Origin: Propionibacteriaceae bacterium
Lineage (GTDB): Bacteria > Actinomycetota > Actinomycetes > Propionibacteriales > Propionibacteriaceae
Length of the DNA: 64,000 bases
Direction: 5' to 3'
Assembly (NCBI GenBank): GCA_031271975.1
Contig: JAISUR010000037.1
Location: 372,001-436,000, forward strand
Below, one piece after another: positions 25,889 to 35,112 of the stretch (within the stretch, counting starts at the first letter, position 1; the number at the start of each line of letters is the position of its first letter). The notes under the pieces were generated by a model. It saw only the letters and a program-made list of their open reading frames with translations, searched no databases and had not been told where the DNA came from. A program made the translations under genes and the position numbers.

Positions 25889-26899
25889 CTAGGCCAACTC
25901 CACCCTCGGGTCAGCGGCGGATTGCAGGAAGTCCACCACCGTGTTGGAAACCACGTAGATGGTGCCCAGCACCAGCGTGCCGCCGGAGATAGCCGGGAAA
26001 TCGGCCACGCCCAGGGCGTTTGCCATATACAGGCCGATCCCCGGGTAAGAGAACACCTTCTCCACCACGATCAGGCCGGAGAACATGAAGCCCACTTGCA
26101 GGCCCAGCATGGACAGCGTGGCGGGCAGCGAGTTCCGCACCACGTGGCGGGTCAAGACGCGCCATTCGCTGAGTCCCTTCATCTGAGCCGTGCGAATGTA
26201 GTCGGAGGTGATCGTCTGCGACAACGAGGAGCGCAGCACGCGCCCGATGGCGACCGCGGGTATGGCCGCCAACGCGATCCCCGGCAGCACCAGGTGTGAG
26301 ACGACGTCGGCGAACAGGTCTGGCCGCCCCGCCAACAATGCGTCGATGGTGAAGAATCCCGTGGGCCCGTTCAGCGCGTCCGGGTCGCTGATCCGCCCGG
26401 AAGCCGGGAACACCTTCCAAGTCCGGTAGAAGAGCAAGATGCCGAACAGCGCCAGCAGGAAGCCCGGCGTGGTGTACGCGACGAACATCGCGCCGCGCAC
26501 CAGCGAGGTGCCCGGCCACCGCAACTGCGACGAAATGGCGAAGAACGACGCCCCCAGCACGGCCAGCACAAATGCGAAGCCGACGATTTCGATCGAGGCC
26601 GGCAAGTACATGGCTATGTCGTCCGTGATGGCGTGGACCGTGCGGTAGGACGTCCCGAGGTCGCCCTGTACGACGCCGCCGATGTAGCGCACGTAGCGCA
26701 CCAGGATCGGGTCGTTGAGGCCCATGCGCTCCCGTTCGGCCTGAATGGCCTCAGGCGATGCGTTCGCCCCCACTTTCACCGCCGCCGGGTCGAATCCCGA
26801 GATCTCCTCCAGCACGAACAGCAGAATCGTCAATGTGAACAGGATGCCGACGAGCGTGGCCAGCCGCAGCCCGATCTTCTTCCACAGCAACTGGTTCAT
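25889..26899 (-). CDS. Peptide/nickel-type ABC permease (DppB family)
   Basis: A 336-residue permease with six helices and the long extracytoplasmic loop after the first helix typical of DppB/OppB/NikB (VKVGANASPEAIQAERERMGLNDPILVRYVRYI). The coupling loop with EWRVLTRHVVRNSLPATLSMLG is present. It is the last gene of the operon, 4 nt after the second permease. Substrate class (peptide, nickel, other) cannot be separated by sequence. Confidence 0.92.
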   Translation of the reverse strand: MNQLLWKKIGLRLATLVGILFTLTILLFVLEEISGFDPAAVKVGANASPEAIQAERERMGLNDPILVRYVRYIGGVVQGDLGTSYRTVHAITDDIAMYLPASIEIVGFAFVLAVLGASFFAISSQLRWPGTSLVRGAMFVAYTTPGFLLALFGILLFYRTWKVFPASGRISDPDALNGPTGFFTIDALLAGRPDLFADVVSHLVLPGIALAAIPAVAIGRVLRSSLSQTITSDYIRTAQMKGLSEWRVLTRHVVRNSLPATLSMLGLQVGFMFSGLIVVEKVFSYPGIGLYMANALGVADFPAISGGTLVLGTIYVVSNTVVDFLQSAADPRVELA

Positions 26900-26903
26900 C
26901 CCA

Positions 26904-27770
26904 TCACCCTTTCGCCTGGAAAATCTTGCGGATGCCGTCCCCGGCCAGATTCGCGGTGAGGCTCAAGATCATCACCGCCACGCCGGGAAGCACGGGGATC
27001 CACCACGAACTGAGCAGTTCGACCAGCGACTTCGCCGTGTCGGCGCCCAACTCCGGGGCCGGCGCGGGCTGGCCGAGGCCCAAGAAGGAGAGCGACGCCA
27101 AGGTGAGCACCACCGCGCCCACGTCGAGGCTGGCCGTGACGATGGCGGTCGGGATCACACCTGGGATCAGGTGTTTCACCATGATCCGGGGCCAGCTGAC
27201 CCCCGCCATCCGGGCCGCTTCCACGTGCGGACGCGCCGCCCAAGAGCGAATCTCGCCGCGGATGATGCGCGCGTAATAGGGCCACCACACGATCGAGATC
27301 GCAATGACCGTATTGACCAGCGACGGGCCGAGCGACGCGGCCACGGCGACCGCCACCAACGTTGACGGGAGCGACAAGAACATGTCCGTGACGCGCATGA
27401 GGAGCGTGTCCACCCAGCCGCCGAACGTGCCCGCCGTGGTACCGATGACCATCCCGATGAACAGCCCGATCGCCACGATGAGCAAGGCGGTCAGCCAACT
27501 TGTCTGCAGGCCCAGCAGGATGCGCGACAGCAGGTCGCGCCCCACCTGGTCCGTGCCCAAGATGTGCCCCTGCACCATGATGCCCAGGCGCGGGCCGCCA
27601 GTGGGCTGCACTGCGTCGAACGGGGCGATTGCCCGCGCGGCCAAAGCGAACACCGTCAGCAGGAAGAACAGGCCAACGGCCGCCCAACTCGACACCAGCG
27701 AATCCCCGGCGCGCAATCGCAACACGCTCGACGCCCATCCCGAGCGCGGGGCAACGGCTACCGCAGTCAT
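26904..27770 (-). CDS. Peptide/nickel-type ABC permease (DppC family)
   Basis: A 288-residue DppC/OppC/NikC-like permease. The conserved LGTDQVGRDLLSRILLGLQTS segment after the first helix and the coupling loop EAARMAGVSWPRIMVKHLIPG are clear. ATG overlaps the ATPase stop by 4 nt (ATGA) and has GGAGG upstream; a longer frame without this site is possible. It pairs with the DppB-type gene immediately downstream. Confidence 0.92.
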   Translation of the reverse strand: MTAVAVAPRSGWASSVLRLRAGDSLVSSWAAVGLFFLLTVFALAARAIAPFDAVQPTGGPRLGIMVQGHILGTDQVGRDLLSRILLGLQTSWLTALLIVAIGLFIGMVIGTTAGTFGGWVDTLLMRVTDMFLSLPSTLVAVAVAASLGPSLVNTVIAISIVWWPYYARIIRGEIRSWAARPHVEAARMAGVSWPRIMVKHLIPGVIPTAIVTASLDVGAVVLTLASLSFLGLGQPAPAPELGADTAKSLVELLSSWWIPVLPGVAVMILSLTANLAGDGIRKIFQAKG

Positions 27771-29638
27771 TTCACCACCTCCATTGGCTTCAAGTCGGCG
27801 TAGTGCGGACAAGCCACCTCGTGCACCAACGGGCCGTGCTGCTCGTCGGAGACCCGGGCCAACACGGTGCCGATGTCACCGGCGGCGCATTCTGGCCTGG
27901 CGAACACGCAGCGCGGGTGATAGGCGCAGCCGGTGGGCGGATTCACCGGGCTGGGCGCCTCGCCTCTGACTGTGGCCAGCTTGATGCCCGCGCCGGGCAC
28001 GGCCTCCAGCAGCGCCCGCGTATAGGGGTGGCGCGGATTGCGGGTGACCTCTTCGACCGGCCCCACCTCCACCAGGCGGCCCAAATACATCACCGCGATC
28101 CGGTCAGCGACGAACCGGGCCACGGCCAAGTCGTGGGTTACGAACATTACTGTCATGTTCAGTTCGCTTTGCAGGTCGCGGATCAGGTTCAAAATGATGC
28201 CGGCCAGCGTGACGTCCAAGGCGCTCGTCGGTTCGTCGCAGAGCAGCACTTTGGGCGGAATGATCGTGGCGCGGGCCAAGGCGACCCGCTGGCACTGTCC
28301 ACCGGACATCTCCTTGGGCCGAGCGTGCATGATCTCTTGCGGCAAGCCCACCCGTTCCAGCGTTTCCGCGATCATCCGGTCCTGCTGCTCGCGCCCGATC
28401 CCGCGCAGGCGCTCGCGCAGAATCGACTCCGTCCGCAGCCATGGCGTGAGCGAAGCCCCGGCGTCCTGGAAGACCATTTGGATCTCCGCCTGGGCCGGTT
28501 TGATCAGGTCGCCGCCGATCTTCGTCTCCAGCCCGGCCACAGCCCGCAGCAGCGTCGATTTGCCGGAGCCGGACTCCCCCACGATCGCCATCGACTGGCC
28601 GTCGTAGACGCGCGTGGTCACGCCCCGCAAGGCATTCAGGTCCACCAGGCGCCCGGCCGGGCCCTTCACCTTGAATGTGCACGTCAGGTCGACCATTTCC
28701 ACTATGGGGCGGCGCAGCTTGGCGCGCGCCTGCTCCAGCGCCTTCTGGGCCGCTTTCGCAGACATCCCCGTGGTGTCAACCTCAGCCACAGGCTTAGGCG
28801 CGCGCGAAGGCGGCTTCTTGGTGGTCAGCGTCAGCCGGCTGGCCAGCAGGCCCTTTGTGTACTCATGCTGCGGCTCTTCCAGCACCTGGCGTGACGTGCC
28901 CAACTCCACGATGGAGCCGGAATAGATTACGGCGATGCGGTCCGCCACCTGCGCGGCCACGCCCAGGTCGTGGGTGATGAGGATTATGGAGCACCCGATG
29001 GTGTCGCGCATGCCTTTCAGCGTGGCCAACACCTGCGCCTGGACGGTCGTGTCGAGGGCCGTCGTCGGCTCGTCTGCGATGATCAGATCGGGATTGTCGG
29101 CGATGGCCATGGCCACCATCACCCGCTGCCGTAGCCCGCCCGAGAGTTGGTGCGGGAACGAACTGAGCCGCTCCGCCGGCTGCGGGATGGCCACGCGGTT
29201 CATCAGCGTGATCGCTTCCTCGGCGTCCTTGGTCCAAGCGGCTTCGGCGACTTGTTTGCCCACCCGCATCGTGGGGTTCAAAGACGTCATCGGGTTCTGG
29301 AACACGGCACCCAAGTGCTCACGGCGCACCTGTCTGCGCACCGCTTCGGAGGCGTGCGCCATGTCCACCTCGCCCACCAGCGCCGCACCTTCGATGATCG
29401 GCTTGGAACTGGCCGGGAGCAGGCCCAACAACGTCGTTGCGAGCACCGACTTGCCGGAGCCGGACTGGCCCACCACGCCCAGAATCTCGCCTTTGGCGAT
29501 GTCCAAGTCCACGCCATGCAGGATCTCGGACCGCACACCGCGGCGTTCCAGGGACACGACCAGCCCCTTCAGCTGCGCCACCAGCGGGCCCGCTGGGCTT
29601 TCGGCTTCCGCGATTTCGGGCAATACGGCGACACTCAT
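27767..29638 (-). CDS. Double-domain peptide/nickel-type ABC ATPase (DppD-DppF fusion)
   Basis: A 623-residue fusion of two ATPases. The first half has GQSGSGKSV and LSGGLRQRVMVAMAIADNP; the second has GESGSGKST and MSGGQCQRVALARA. Both have DEPT(T/S)ALD Walker B ends. The C-terminal oligopeptide-transporter signature with CAYHPRCVFARPEC contains a three-cysteine motif that in relatives binds an Fe-S cluster. It energises the two permeases downstream. ATG overlaps the MFS stop by 4 nt. Confidence 0.93.
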   Translation of the reverse strand: MSVAVLPEIAEAESPAGPLVAQLKGLVVSLERRGVRSEILHGVDLDIAKGEILGVVGQSGSGKSVLATTLLGLLPASSKPIIEGAALVGEVDMAHASEAVRRQVRREHLGAVFQNPMTSLNPTMRVGKQVAEAAWTKDAEEAITLMNRVAIPQPAERLSSFPHQLSGGLRQRVMVAMAIADNPDLIIADEPTTALDTTVQAQVLATLKGMRDTIGCSIILITHDLGVAAQVADRIAVIYSGSIVELGTSRQVLEEPQHEYTKGLLASRLTLTTKKPPSRAPKPVAEVDTTGMSAKAAQKALEQARAKLRRPIVEMVDLTCTFKVKGPAGRLVDLNALRGVTTRVYDGQSMAIVGESGSGKSTLLRAVAGLETKIGGDLIKPAQAEIQMVFQDAGASLTPWLRTESILRERLRGIGREQQDRMIAETLERVGLPQEIMHARPKEMSGGQCQRVALARATIIPPKVLLCDEPTSALDVTLAGIILNLIRDLQSELNMTVMFVTHDLAVARFVADRIAVMYLGRLVEVGPVEEVTRNPRHPYTRALLEAVPGAGIKLATVRGEAPSPVNPPTGCAYHPRCVFARPECAAGDIGTVLARVSDEQHGPLVHEVACPHYADLKPMEVVK

Positions 29639-30879
29639 GCGTTCGCTCCTTCCTTGTCGTCGCAGTCACTGCGATTTCGGCCCTCCGCCAGGGCGACCTG
29701 CTTGATGCGGACCTCGCGGCCACGGGCGGTCAACGTCATGATCACGGCCACCGACACGCAGGCCGCGGCGGCCGCCCACCAAAGCACGACACGGTCGGTG
29801 GCTTCCAGCAGCGCGCTGCCCACCATGGGGGCAAATGTGAGGCCCATCGACCAGTTGAGCCCGTAAATGCCTTGGTAGCGCCCGCGCATGACCGCCGGAG
29901 CCAAGTCCACGGCGATGGTCTGGCAGGTCGGATGCAGGCCCAGTTCTCCGAATGTCCAAAGGCACACCGCGGCGGCGTAGGCGGGCAACGACACGGCGTA
30001 GGCCTGCACGATCAGGCCCGCCGTGGTGAAGCAGAGTGTGGCCATTATCATCACTTTGCGCGGCGTGATCCGCAGCAGCTTCAACGTCAGCGGCTGCAAG
30101 AAGCACAGCAGCGCCCCGTTCAGCGAGATCAGGTAGCCGTATTCCTTCAGGCTGAAACCCTGGCCGGTCATCACCAGCGGGAGCGACGTGGTGGACTGCA
30201 TGTAGACGATCGAATACAGCGCCATGGTGGCGACGAAGATCATGAACACCTTGTCGCTGAAAACCGGCAACAGGCTCACTCCCGCGGCTTTGCGCTCCTG
30301 GGCGAACTCGCTGGGTGGCGGCTTCACGAAGATCCACACGAAAGTACCCGCGGTCACCATCAGGCAGGCCGCGGTGGCGAACATCGTCCAATAGGCGTAT
30401 TCGGACAGGAATCCGCCCAGGACCGGTCCGATGGCGTAGCCCAGGTTCATGGCCCAGGTCAAGGCGGCAAATGCCGACACGCGCCGGTTGGAGTCCACCA
30501 TGTCCGCCGCGAGGGTGTTCACGGCGGGATTGGACGCTCCGTTGAACACGCCGAAGCAAACCAGGGCCACCCCCACCTGGACCGGCTGGGTGCCCAGCGG
30601 GATCAGGCACAGCGCGGCGGCCGCGAGAAAGAAGGACGCGACCAGCACCGGCTTGCCGCCCAACCGGTCGGTCAGCATGCCGCCGATGAAGTTGGCCGCC
30701 AGCACCCCCGCGCCGTAACAGCCCACCACGATCCCCGCCACCGCCGTGGGGAACCCCATCGACTCCGTCAGCGTCACCGTCAGAAACGGGGTGACGAAAC
30801 GGCCGATCCACGCGATGAAATGGGCGCCGGCCAAGAACCAGAACGCCGGCGGGAAACCTGGTTTCTTCCCTGCGTGCAC
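29635..30879 (-). CDS. MFS transporter
   Basis: A 414-residue major facilitator with 12 predicted helices. The loop 2-3 motif GGMLTDRLGGKPVL is the MFS signature. It begins with a GTG, 9 nt after ureohydrolase 1, and overlaps the ATPase gene by 4 nt. Being inside the operon, it probably exports or exchanges a reaction product or the substrate itself. The family does not tell which. Confidence 0.88.
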   Translation of the reverse strand: MHAGKKPGFPPAFWFLAGAHFIAWIGRFVTPFLTVTLTESMGFPTAVAGIVVGCYGAGVLAANFIGGMLTDRLGGKPVLVASFFLAAAALCLIPLGTQPVQVGVALVCFGVFNGASNPAVNTLAADMVDSNRRVSAFAALTWAMNLGYAIGPVLGGFLSEYAYWTMFATAACLMVTAGTFVWIFVKPPPSEFAQERKAAGVSLLPVFSDKVFMIFVATMALYSIVYMQSTTSLPLVMTGQGFSLKEYGYLISLNGALLCFLQPLTLKLLRITPRKVMIMATLCFTTAGLIVQAYAVSLPAYAAAVCLWTFGELGLHPTCQTIAVDLAPAVMRGRYQGIYGLNWSMGLTFAPMVGSALLEATDRVVLWWAAAAACVSVAVIMTLTARGREVRIKQVALAEGRNRSDCDDKEGANA

Positions 30880-30888
30880 GCCCGCCTC

Positions 30889-32088
30889 TCAATCCGCGGT
30901 CGTCCGCAGCGCCCGCGAGACGCCCGTGCCGACAGCTTCCGGATCCAGATAGTCGGGCTGGGTGAGACCCCGCCGCCGCATCGCGATACCCGTCATCGCC
31001 TCCCGAATAGCGCGGTTGGCGAGCAGCGAGGTGATCTCCCCTTTGGCGTCGTACGGCGGGGAGACCTCCACCAGGTCCATCGCCACGATGCCCACCTCCG
31101 CAGACAGCCGGCGGATGGCTTTCAAAATGTCATTGCTGGTGATTCCGCCGGGCTCGGGCGTGCCGGTCCCGGGCGCAAATGCCGGATCGACAACGTCTAT
31201 GTCCAGCGAGATGTACAGGTGGTCGGCCTGGTCGAGCGCCTCGTCGACGGCCCGTTCCAACACGGAGTCAAAACCCCGGTGGTTGATCTCCGCCATGAAG
31301 TGCGACCGCATCTGGTGCGCTTGCATCCACTCGACCGCGGGCTGGTCGGGCCAGTAGCCGCGCAGGCCGACTTGGACGAAGTTCTTGCCCGGCACGGCGC
31401 CCGACTCGATCAGCTTCCGCATCGGCGTGCCGTGCCCAGCCAGGGAGCCCGGCGAATCCTCCCGGGTGTCGGCGTGGGCGTCGAAGTGGACGATGCCCAC
31501 CTTGCCGTATCCGAAATGGTCCGCCACAGCCGTCGCGCAGGGCCAGGTGATCGAGTGGTCGCCGCCGATGATGATCGGGATCGCACCGGTCTTCACGATC
31601 ACTCCGACGAATTTCCGCACGGCGTCGAAGGTGCCCCAGGTATTGCCCACCAGGATCGGCGAATCGCCGAAGTCGCACATGTTCAAGTCCTGGAAGGCAT
31701 CCACCCGCACGTGGTTGTGCAGCAGCGCCCGCCCAAAGCCCTTGTAATCACACGAACGCACATACATCGGCCCGTGGTTCGTTCCGGAGCGGCCGGTGGC
31801 GGTGGCGTCCCAGGGGACGCCACACACCGCCACGTCGATCTTGCCCGCGACCAAGTCCTCCTCGGTCAGGCAGATGGGCAGCTTCCCGAAGGTCTGGATG
31901 CCATGGAAACCTCCCTCGCCCTTGCGGTTCGCGAAGAACGGCCCCGGCGCGCGATCGGTGTTGAGCAGGTCGACGGCGCCGTGCCCGGCCAAGCCCTGCC
32001 CCAGCCGGTGTGGCTGGGGCCAGTAGCCAGGGCCCCAATCATGGTGGTGGCTGTGGTCACCGTGATCGTGGTCGTGATGGTCGCTCAC
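30889..32088 (-). CDS. Ureohydrolase family protein 1 with His-rich N-terminus (agmatinase-like)
   Basis: A 399-residue binuclear-metal ureohydrolase that splits a guanidino compound to urea and an amine. All ligands are intact: H178 (GGDHS), D203/H205/D207 (DAHAD) and D296/D298 (SLDIDVVDP), with APGTGTPEPGG after them. It is about 90 residues longer than usual agmatinases. The first 17 residues contain eight histidines, then DWGPGYWPQP. It is a close paralogue of the gene at 33727-34950, with one residue of length difference beyond the tail. The substrate is open: agmatine, guanidine or another guanidino compound. Nickel or manganese could be the metal. Confidence 0.87.
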   Translation of the reverse strand: MSDHHDHDHGDHSHHHDWGPGYWPQPHRLGQGLAGHGAVDLLNTDRAPGPFFANRKGEGGFHGIQTFGKLPICLTEEDLVAGKIDVAVCGVPWDATATGRSGTNHGPMYVRSCDYKGFGRALLHNHVRVDAFQDLNMCDFGDSPILVGNTWGTFDAVRKFVGVIVKTGAIPIIIGGDHSITWPCATAVADHFGYGKVGIVHFDAHADTREDSPGSLAGHGTPMRKLIESGAVPGKNFVQVGLRGYWPDQPAVEWMQAHQMRSHFMAEINHRGFDSVLERAVDEALDQADHLYISLDIDVVDPAFAPGTGTPEPGGITSNDILKAIRRLSAEVGIVAMDLVEVSPPYDAKGEITSLLANRAIREAMTGIAMRRRGLTQPDYLDPEAVGTGVSRALRTTAD

Positions 32089-32094
32089 GTCGCG

Positions 32095-33699
32095 TTACCC
32101 CGCATAGGTCAGGGTCAGGATGTCCAACGCGTACGGCTCAGCCATCGAATGGGACTCTTCGATGCCTCCCAGCCACGGCTGGGCGACGATGAAGTCCTTG
32201 GTCTGCGCCCAGGTCGGCGTGCACATCACGTCGCGGTCGATCTTCCCGGCCGCGACATAGTCCGCCGGATCGCCGGATTCAAGTGCCTTGGCCAGCGCGG
32301 CCGTCAGGGCGTCGTCCGCGCAGCCCAGGAAGTTGAGCCCGCCGTCGAGATCCCAGAACACGTGCCCGAAGAGGTAGCCGTTGTTCGCGTCCGGCCAAGT
32401 GCCCGAGTTGACCATCAGGTCCGGGGCGTTGGCGGGGTTCACCGGCCAGTCGCCGAAGATCTCCGCCGTCTTGTGTGCCGACGCTTCCGCCTGCAGGCCG
32501 AGCGCCTGCAACTGGGCCGCGATGATATTCGAGATGGCGGCGTCGTCGTCGGAACTGGCGTTGTAGCCGATGGCCACCTTAGTCCCCGCGGGCAGCGCGG
32601 CGACGAGCGCTTCGAAGGGCGCGGGATCATGCGTGATGGTGATCGAGTCGCCCTCGACCGCGCCCAGCGAATAGGCCGTGGTGGCCAACTGCGACTTGTA
32701 CGGCTCAACCGTCTGAATGATGTTCGCCCAATCGACCGCGTTGTAGAACGCCTGGCGCATCTCCTTGGTGTTGAAGAAGTCGCGGTTCGGGTTCATGTAG
32801 ACCATGCCGACCTGGAAGGTGGGCAACTGGTAGCCCTTCAGCGTCTCGTGGGTCACGAAGCGTTCCTGGGACGCGGACGGCACCGCGCCGACGATAGCGT
32901 CGAGTTCACCGGACTCCAAGCCCAACTCCATGGACGCCGTGTCCGAGAAGACCTTCAACGTCAGCGTCTTGTACTGCGGCTCAGTCTCGCCCCAGTAGTC
33001 TTCGAAGTACTCGATCTGGTAGCGGATGTCCGCCTCCGCGATTGTCATCTTGTAGGGCCCCGTGCCGGCGGACTGCGCGGCGATGTACGCCTGCGCGTTG
33101 TCGGCGGCGTTGGCGGCGATCACCGTCGGAGAGATTATGCGCGGCCCATATGGGGAGGCCATGAAGTCGAGGAAGGCCGAGTTCGGCTTGCTGAGCTTCA
33201 CGGTGACGGTGTAGTCGTCCGGCGTGTCATAGCCGATGACGTCCGCGACCATGTATGCCGGCCCGCCGTCCACGGCGCGACGCCGCTCGAACGACGCTTC
33301 CACGGCGGCGGAGGTGAAATCGGTACCGTCGTGGAACTTGACGCCTTCGCGCAGTTTGAACGTGAACTCGGTGAAATCGTCGTTATAGGACCATTCCGTC
33401 GCCAGAGACGGGACGATCTCGGCGGTCGTGTGGTTGCCGGAGGCGTACTTGACCAGGCCCTCATAGGTGTTGGTGAGGATCATCAGGCCATTGCCGGAAT
33501 AGTAGATGTCCGGGTCGGCCGGCTGGCCGATGTCGTTGAACAACGGGAAGGTCAGCGACGTCTTGGCTTCGCCGCCGGCGCCTGCGGATTCCGCCGCGGA
33601 ACCGGTGGTCGTCGGGGTTTGGCCGCCGCAACCCGCGGCGAGGACGAGGGCCGCCACGGTCGCGAACGCCGTACAGAGCTTGGCCAATTTGGTGTTCAT
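32095..33699 (-). CDS. Family 5 ABC binding lipoprotein (peptide/nickel type)
   Basis: A 534-residue extracellular solute-binding protein (SBP_bac_5). The signal peptide ends in LAAGC (lipidation on the cysteine near 24). The domain starts with NGLMILTNTYEGLVKYASGNHTTAEIVPSLATEWSYNDD and includes LREGVKFHDGTDF, a hallmark of the family. It lies between the two ureohydrolase genes and supplies the ABC permeases downstream. Relatives bind oligopeptides, nickel chelates, opines or other cationic molecules. Confidence 0.92.
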   Translation of the reverse strand: MNTKLAKLCTAFATVAALVLAAGCGGQTPTTTGSAAESAGAGGEAKTSLTFPLFNDIGQPADPDIYYSGNGLMILTNTYEGLVKYASGNHTTAEIVPSLATEWSYNDDFTEFTFKLREGVKFHDGTDFTSAAVEASFERRRAVDGGPAYMVADVIGYDTPDDYTVTVKLSKPNSAFLDFMASPYGPRIISPTVIAANAADNAQAYIAAQSAGTGPYKMTIAEADIRYQIEYFEDYWGETEPQYKTLTLKVFSDTASMELGLESGELDAIVGAVPSASQERFVTHETLKGYQLPTFQVGMVYMNPNRDFFNTKEMRQAFYNAVDWANIIQTVEPYKSQLATTAYSLGAVEGDSITITHDPAPFEALVAALPAGTKVAIGYNASSDDDAAISNIIAAQLQALGLQAEASAHKTAEIFGDWPVNPANAPDLMVNSGTWPDANNGYLFGHVFWDLDGGLNFLGCADDALTAALAKALESGDPADYVAAGKIDRDVMCTPTWAQTKDFIVAQPWLGGIEESHSMAEPYALDILTLTYAG

Positions 33700-33726
33700 T
33701 CGAGTTACTCCTTATAGATTTCTGGT

Positions 33727-34950
33727 TCAGTCGTTCGTGGAACGCAGTGCGCGGGAAACCCCCGGGCCCAACGCGTCGGGATGGACGTAGTTGGGATCGG
33801 TGATCCCGCGGCGGCGCATCGCGATGCCCGTCATCGCCTCCCGGATGGCCCGGTTGGCAAGCAGTGAAGTGATTTCCCCCTTGTCGTCGTACGGCGGCGA
33901 GACTTCAACCAGGTCCATGGCGACGATGCCCACCTCGGCGGCCAGGCGCCGGATCGCGGTGAGGATGTTGACGGACGTTATGCCGCCCGGCTCCGGGGTG
34001 CCGGTGCCCGGGGCGTAGGCCGGATCCACCACGTCGATGTCCAGGGAGATGTACAGGTGGTCGGCTTGGTCGAGCGCCTCGTCCACGGCCTGCTCCAACA
34101 CCTTGTCGAAGCCGCGGTGGTTGATCTCGGCCATGAAGTGCGTGCGCATCTGGTTTTCCTTCATCCAGTCGATGACCGGCTGGTCGGGCCAGTAGCCGCG
34201 CAGGCCGACTTGGACGAAGTTCTTGCCGGGTACCGCGCCGGATTCGATCAGCTTGCGCATCGGGGTGCCGTGGGAGGCGAGCGAACCGGGCATGTCGTCG
34301 CCGGTGTCGGCGTGCGCGTCGAAGTGGACGATGCCCACCTTGCCGTATCCGTAATAGTCGGCCACCGCCGTCGCGCAGGGCCAGGTGATCGAGTGGTCGC
34401 CGCCGATGATGATCGGGATGGCTTTTGTCTCGACGATCGCGCCCACGAATTTGCGGATCTGCTCGAATGTCTCATACGTGTTCCCGACCCGGATCGGCGA
34501 ATCGCCGAAATCGCACATATTCAGGTCGGTGAACGCGTCCACCCGCACGTCGAGGTGCGGCATCGCATTGCGGGAATTGCCGACATAATCGCATTGCCGG
34601 ATGTACATGGGGCCATGGTTGGTGCCGGAACGGCCCGTCGCCGTCGCATCCCAGGGCACGCCGCAGACCGCGACGTCGATCTTACCCGCGATCAGGTCTT
34701 CGGGAGTCAGGCAGACGGGGAGCTTGCCGAAAGTCTGGATCCCGGAGAAACCGCCTTCGCCTTTGCGATTGACGTAAAAGGGGCCGGGTTTGCGGTTCTC
34801 ATTGAGCAGGTCTACCGCGCCGTGCTCGGCGAGTCCCTTGCCCAACCGCAGGGGTTGCGGCCAGTATCCCTCACCCCAGTCGTGGTGGTGGTCGTGGTCG
34901 TGGGTGTGCCCATCTTCGTGGGTGTGATCATGTGCGTCGTTTTCGCTCAT
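33727..34950 (-). CDS. Ureohydrolase family protein 2 with His-rich N-terminus (agmatinase-like)
   Basis: A 407-residue paralogue of the enzyme at 30889-32088 and first gene of the operon. The metal ligands are H186, D211/H213/D215 and D304/D306, all kept. The N-terminal 24 residues contain nine histidines in HxH/HD pattern. The best ATG has AAGGAAGG upstream; the frame is open to 34980 but without such a site. The two paralogues agree over most of their length, including RSGTNHGPMY and HGTPMRKLIESGAVPG. Divergence is concentrated in the His tail and around residues 115-130. Two subunits in one operon raise the option of a hetero-oligomer, as known for metformin hydrolase; this is inference. 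Confidence 0.87.
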   Translation of the reverse strand: MSENDAHDHTHEDGHTHDHDHHHDWGEGYWPQPLRLGKGLAEHGAVDLLNENRKPGPFYVNRKGEGGFSGIQTFGKLPVCLTPEDLIAGKIDVAVCGVPWDATATGRSGTNHGPMYIRQCDYVGNSRNAMPHLDVRVDAFTDLNMCDFGDSPIRVGNTYETFEQIRKFVGAIVETKAIPIIIGGDHSITWPCATAVADYYGYGKVGIVHFDAHADTGDDMPGSLASHGTPMRKLIESGAVPGKNFVQVGLRGYWPDQPVIDWMKENQMRTHFMAEINHRGFDKVLEQAVDEALDQADHLYISLDIDVVDPAYAPGTGTPEPGGITSVNILTAIRRLAAEVGIVAMDLVEVSPPYDDKGEITSLLANRAIREAMTGIAMRRRGITDPNYVHPDALGPGVSRALRSTND

Positions 34951-35112
34951 TTCGCCTTCCTTGGGGGGATGCAACGACACGATTATGGAGCCGGAAACCT
35001 ACGGAACCGTTTACTTAATCGCCTCTTCGCCCAAGTGTCACGAGAGAGCAACAAATCCCCGAATCCGGTAATGGCAACGCAATATGCGATCAACGAAGCC
35101 TTAATGGGTCAG

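Noticed and set aside
29437-33717. 1426-residue open frame on the plus strand opposite the MFS, ureohydrolase and binding-protein genes
   Set aside because: It crosses three well-supported genes on the other strand and has a low-complexity Arg/Gly/His composition typical of antisense frames in GC-rich DNA.
34951-35112. Guanidine-sensing riboswitch before the ureohydrolase operon
   Set aside because: A stretch GGTTCCGTAGGTTTCCGG looked suggestive, but the other conserved parts of guanidine-I (ACACGG, GUCCGAGAG), -II and -III classes are absent.
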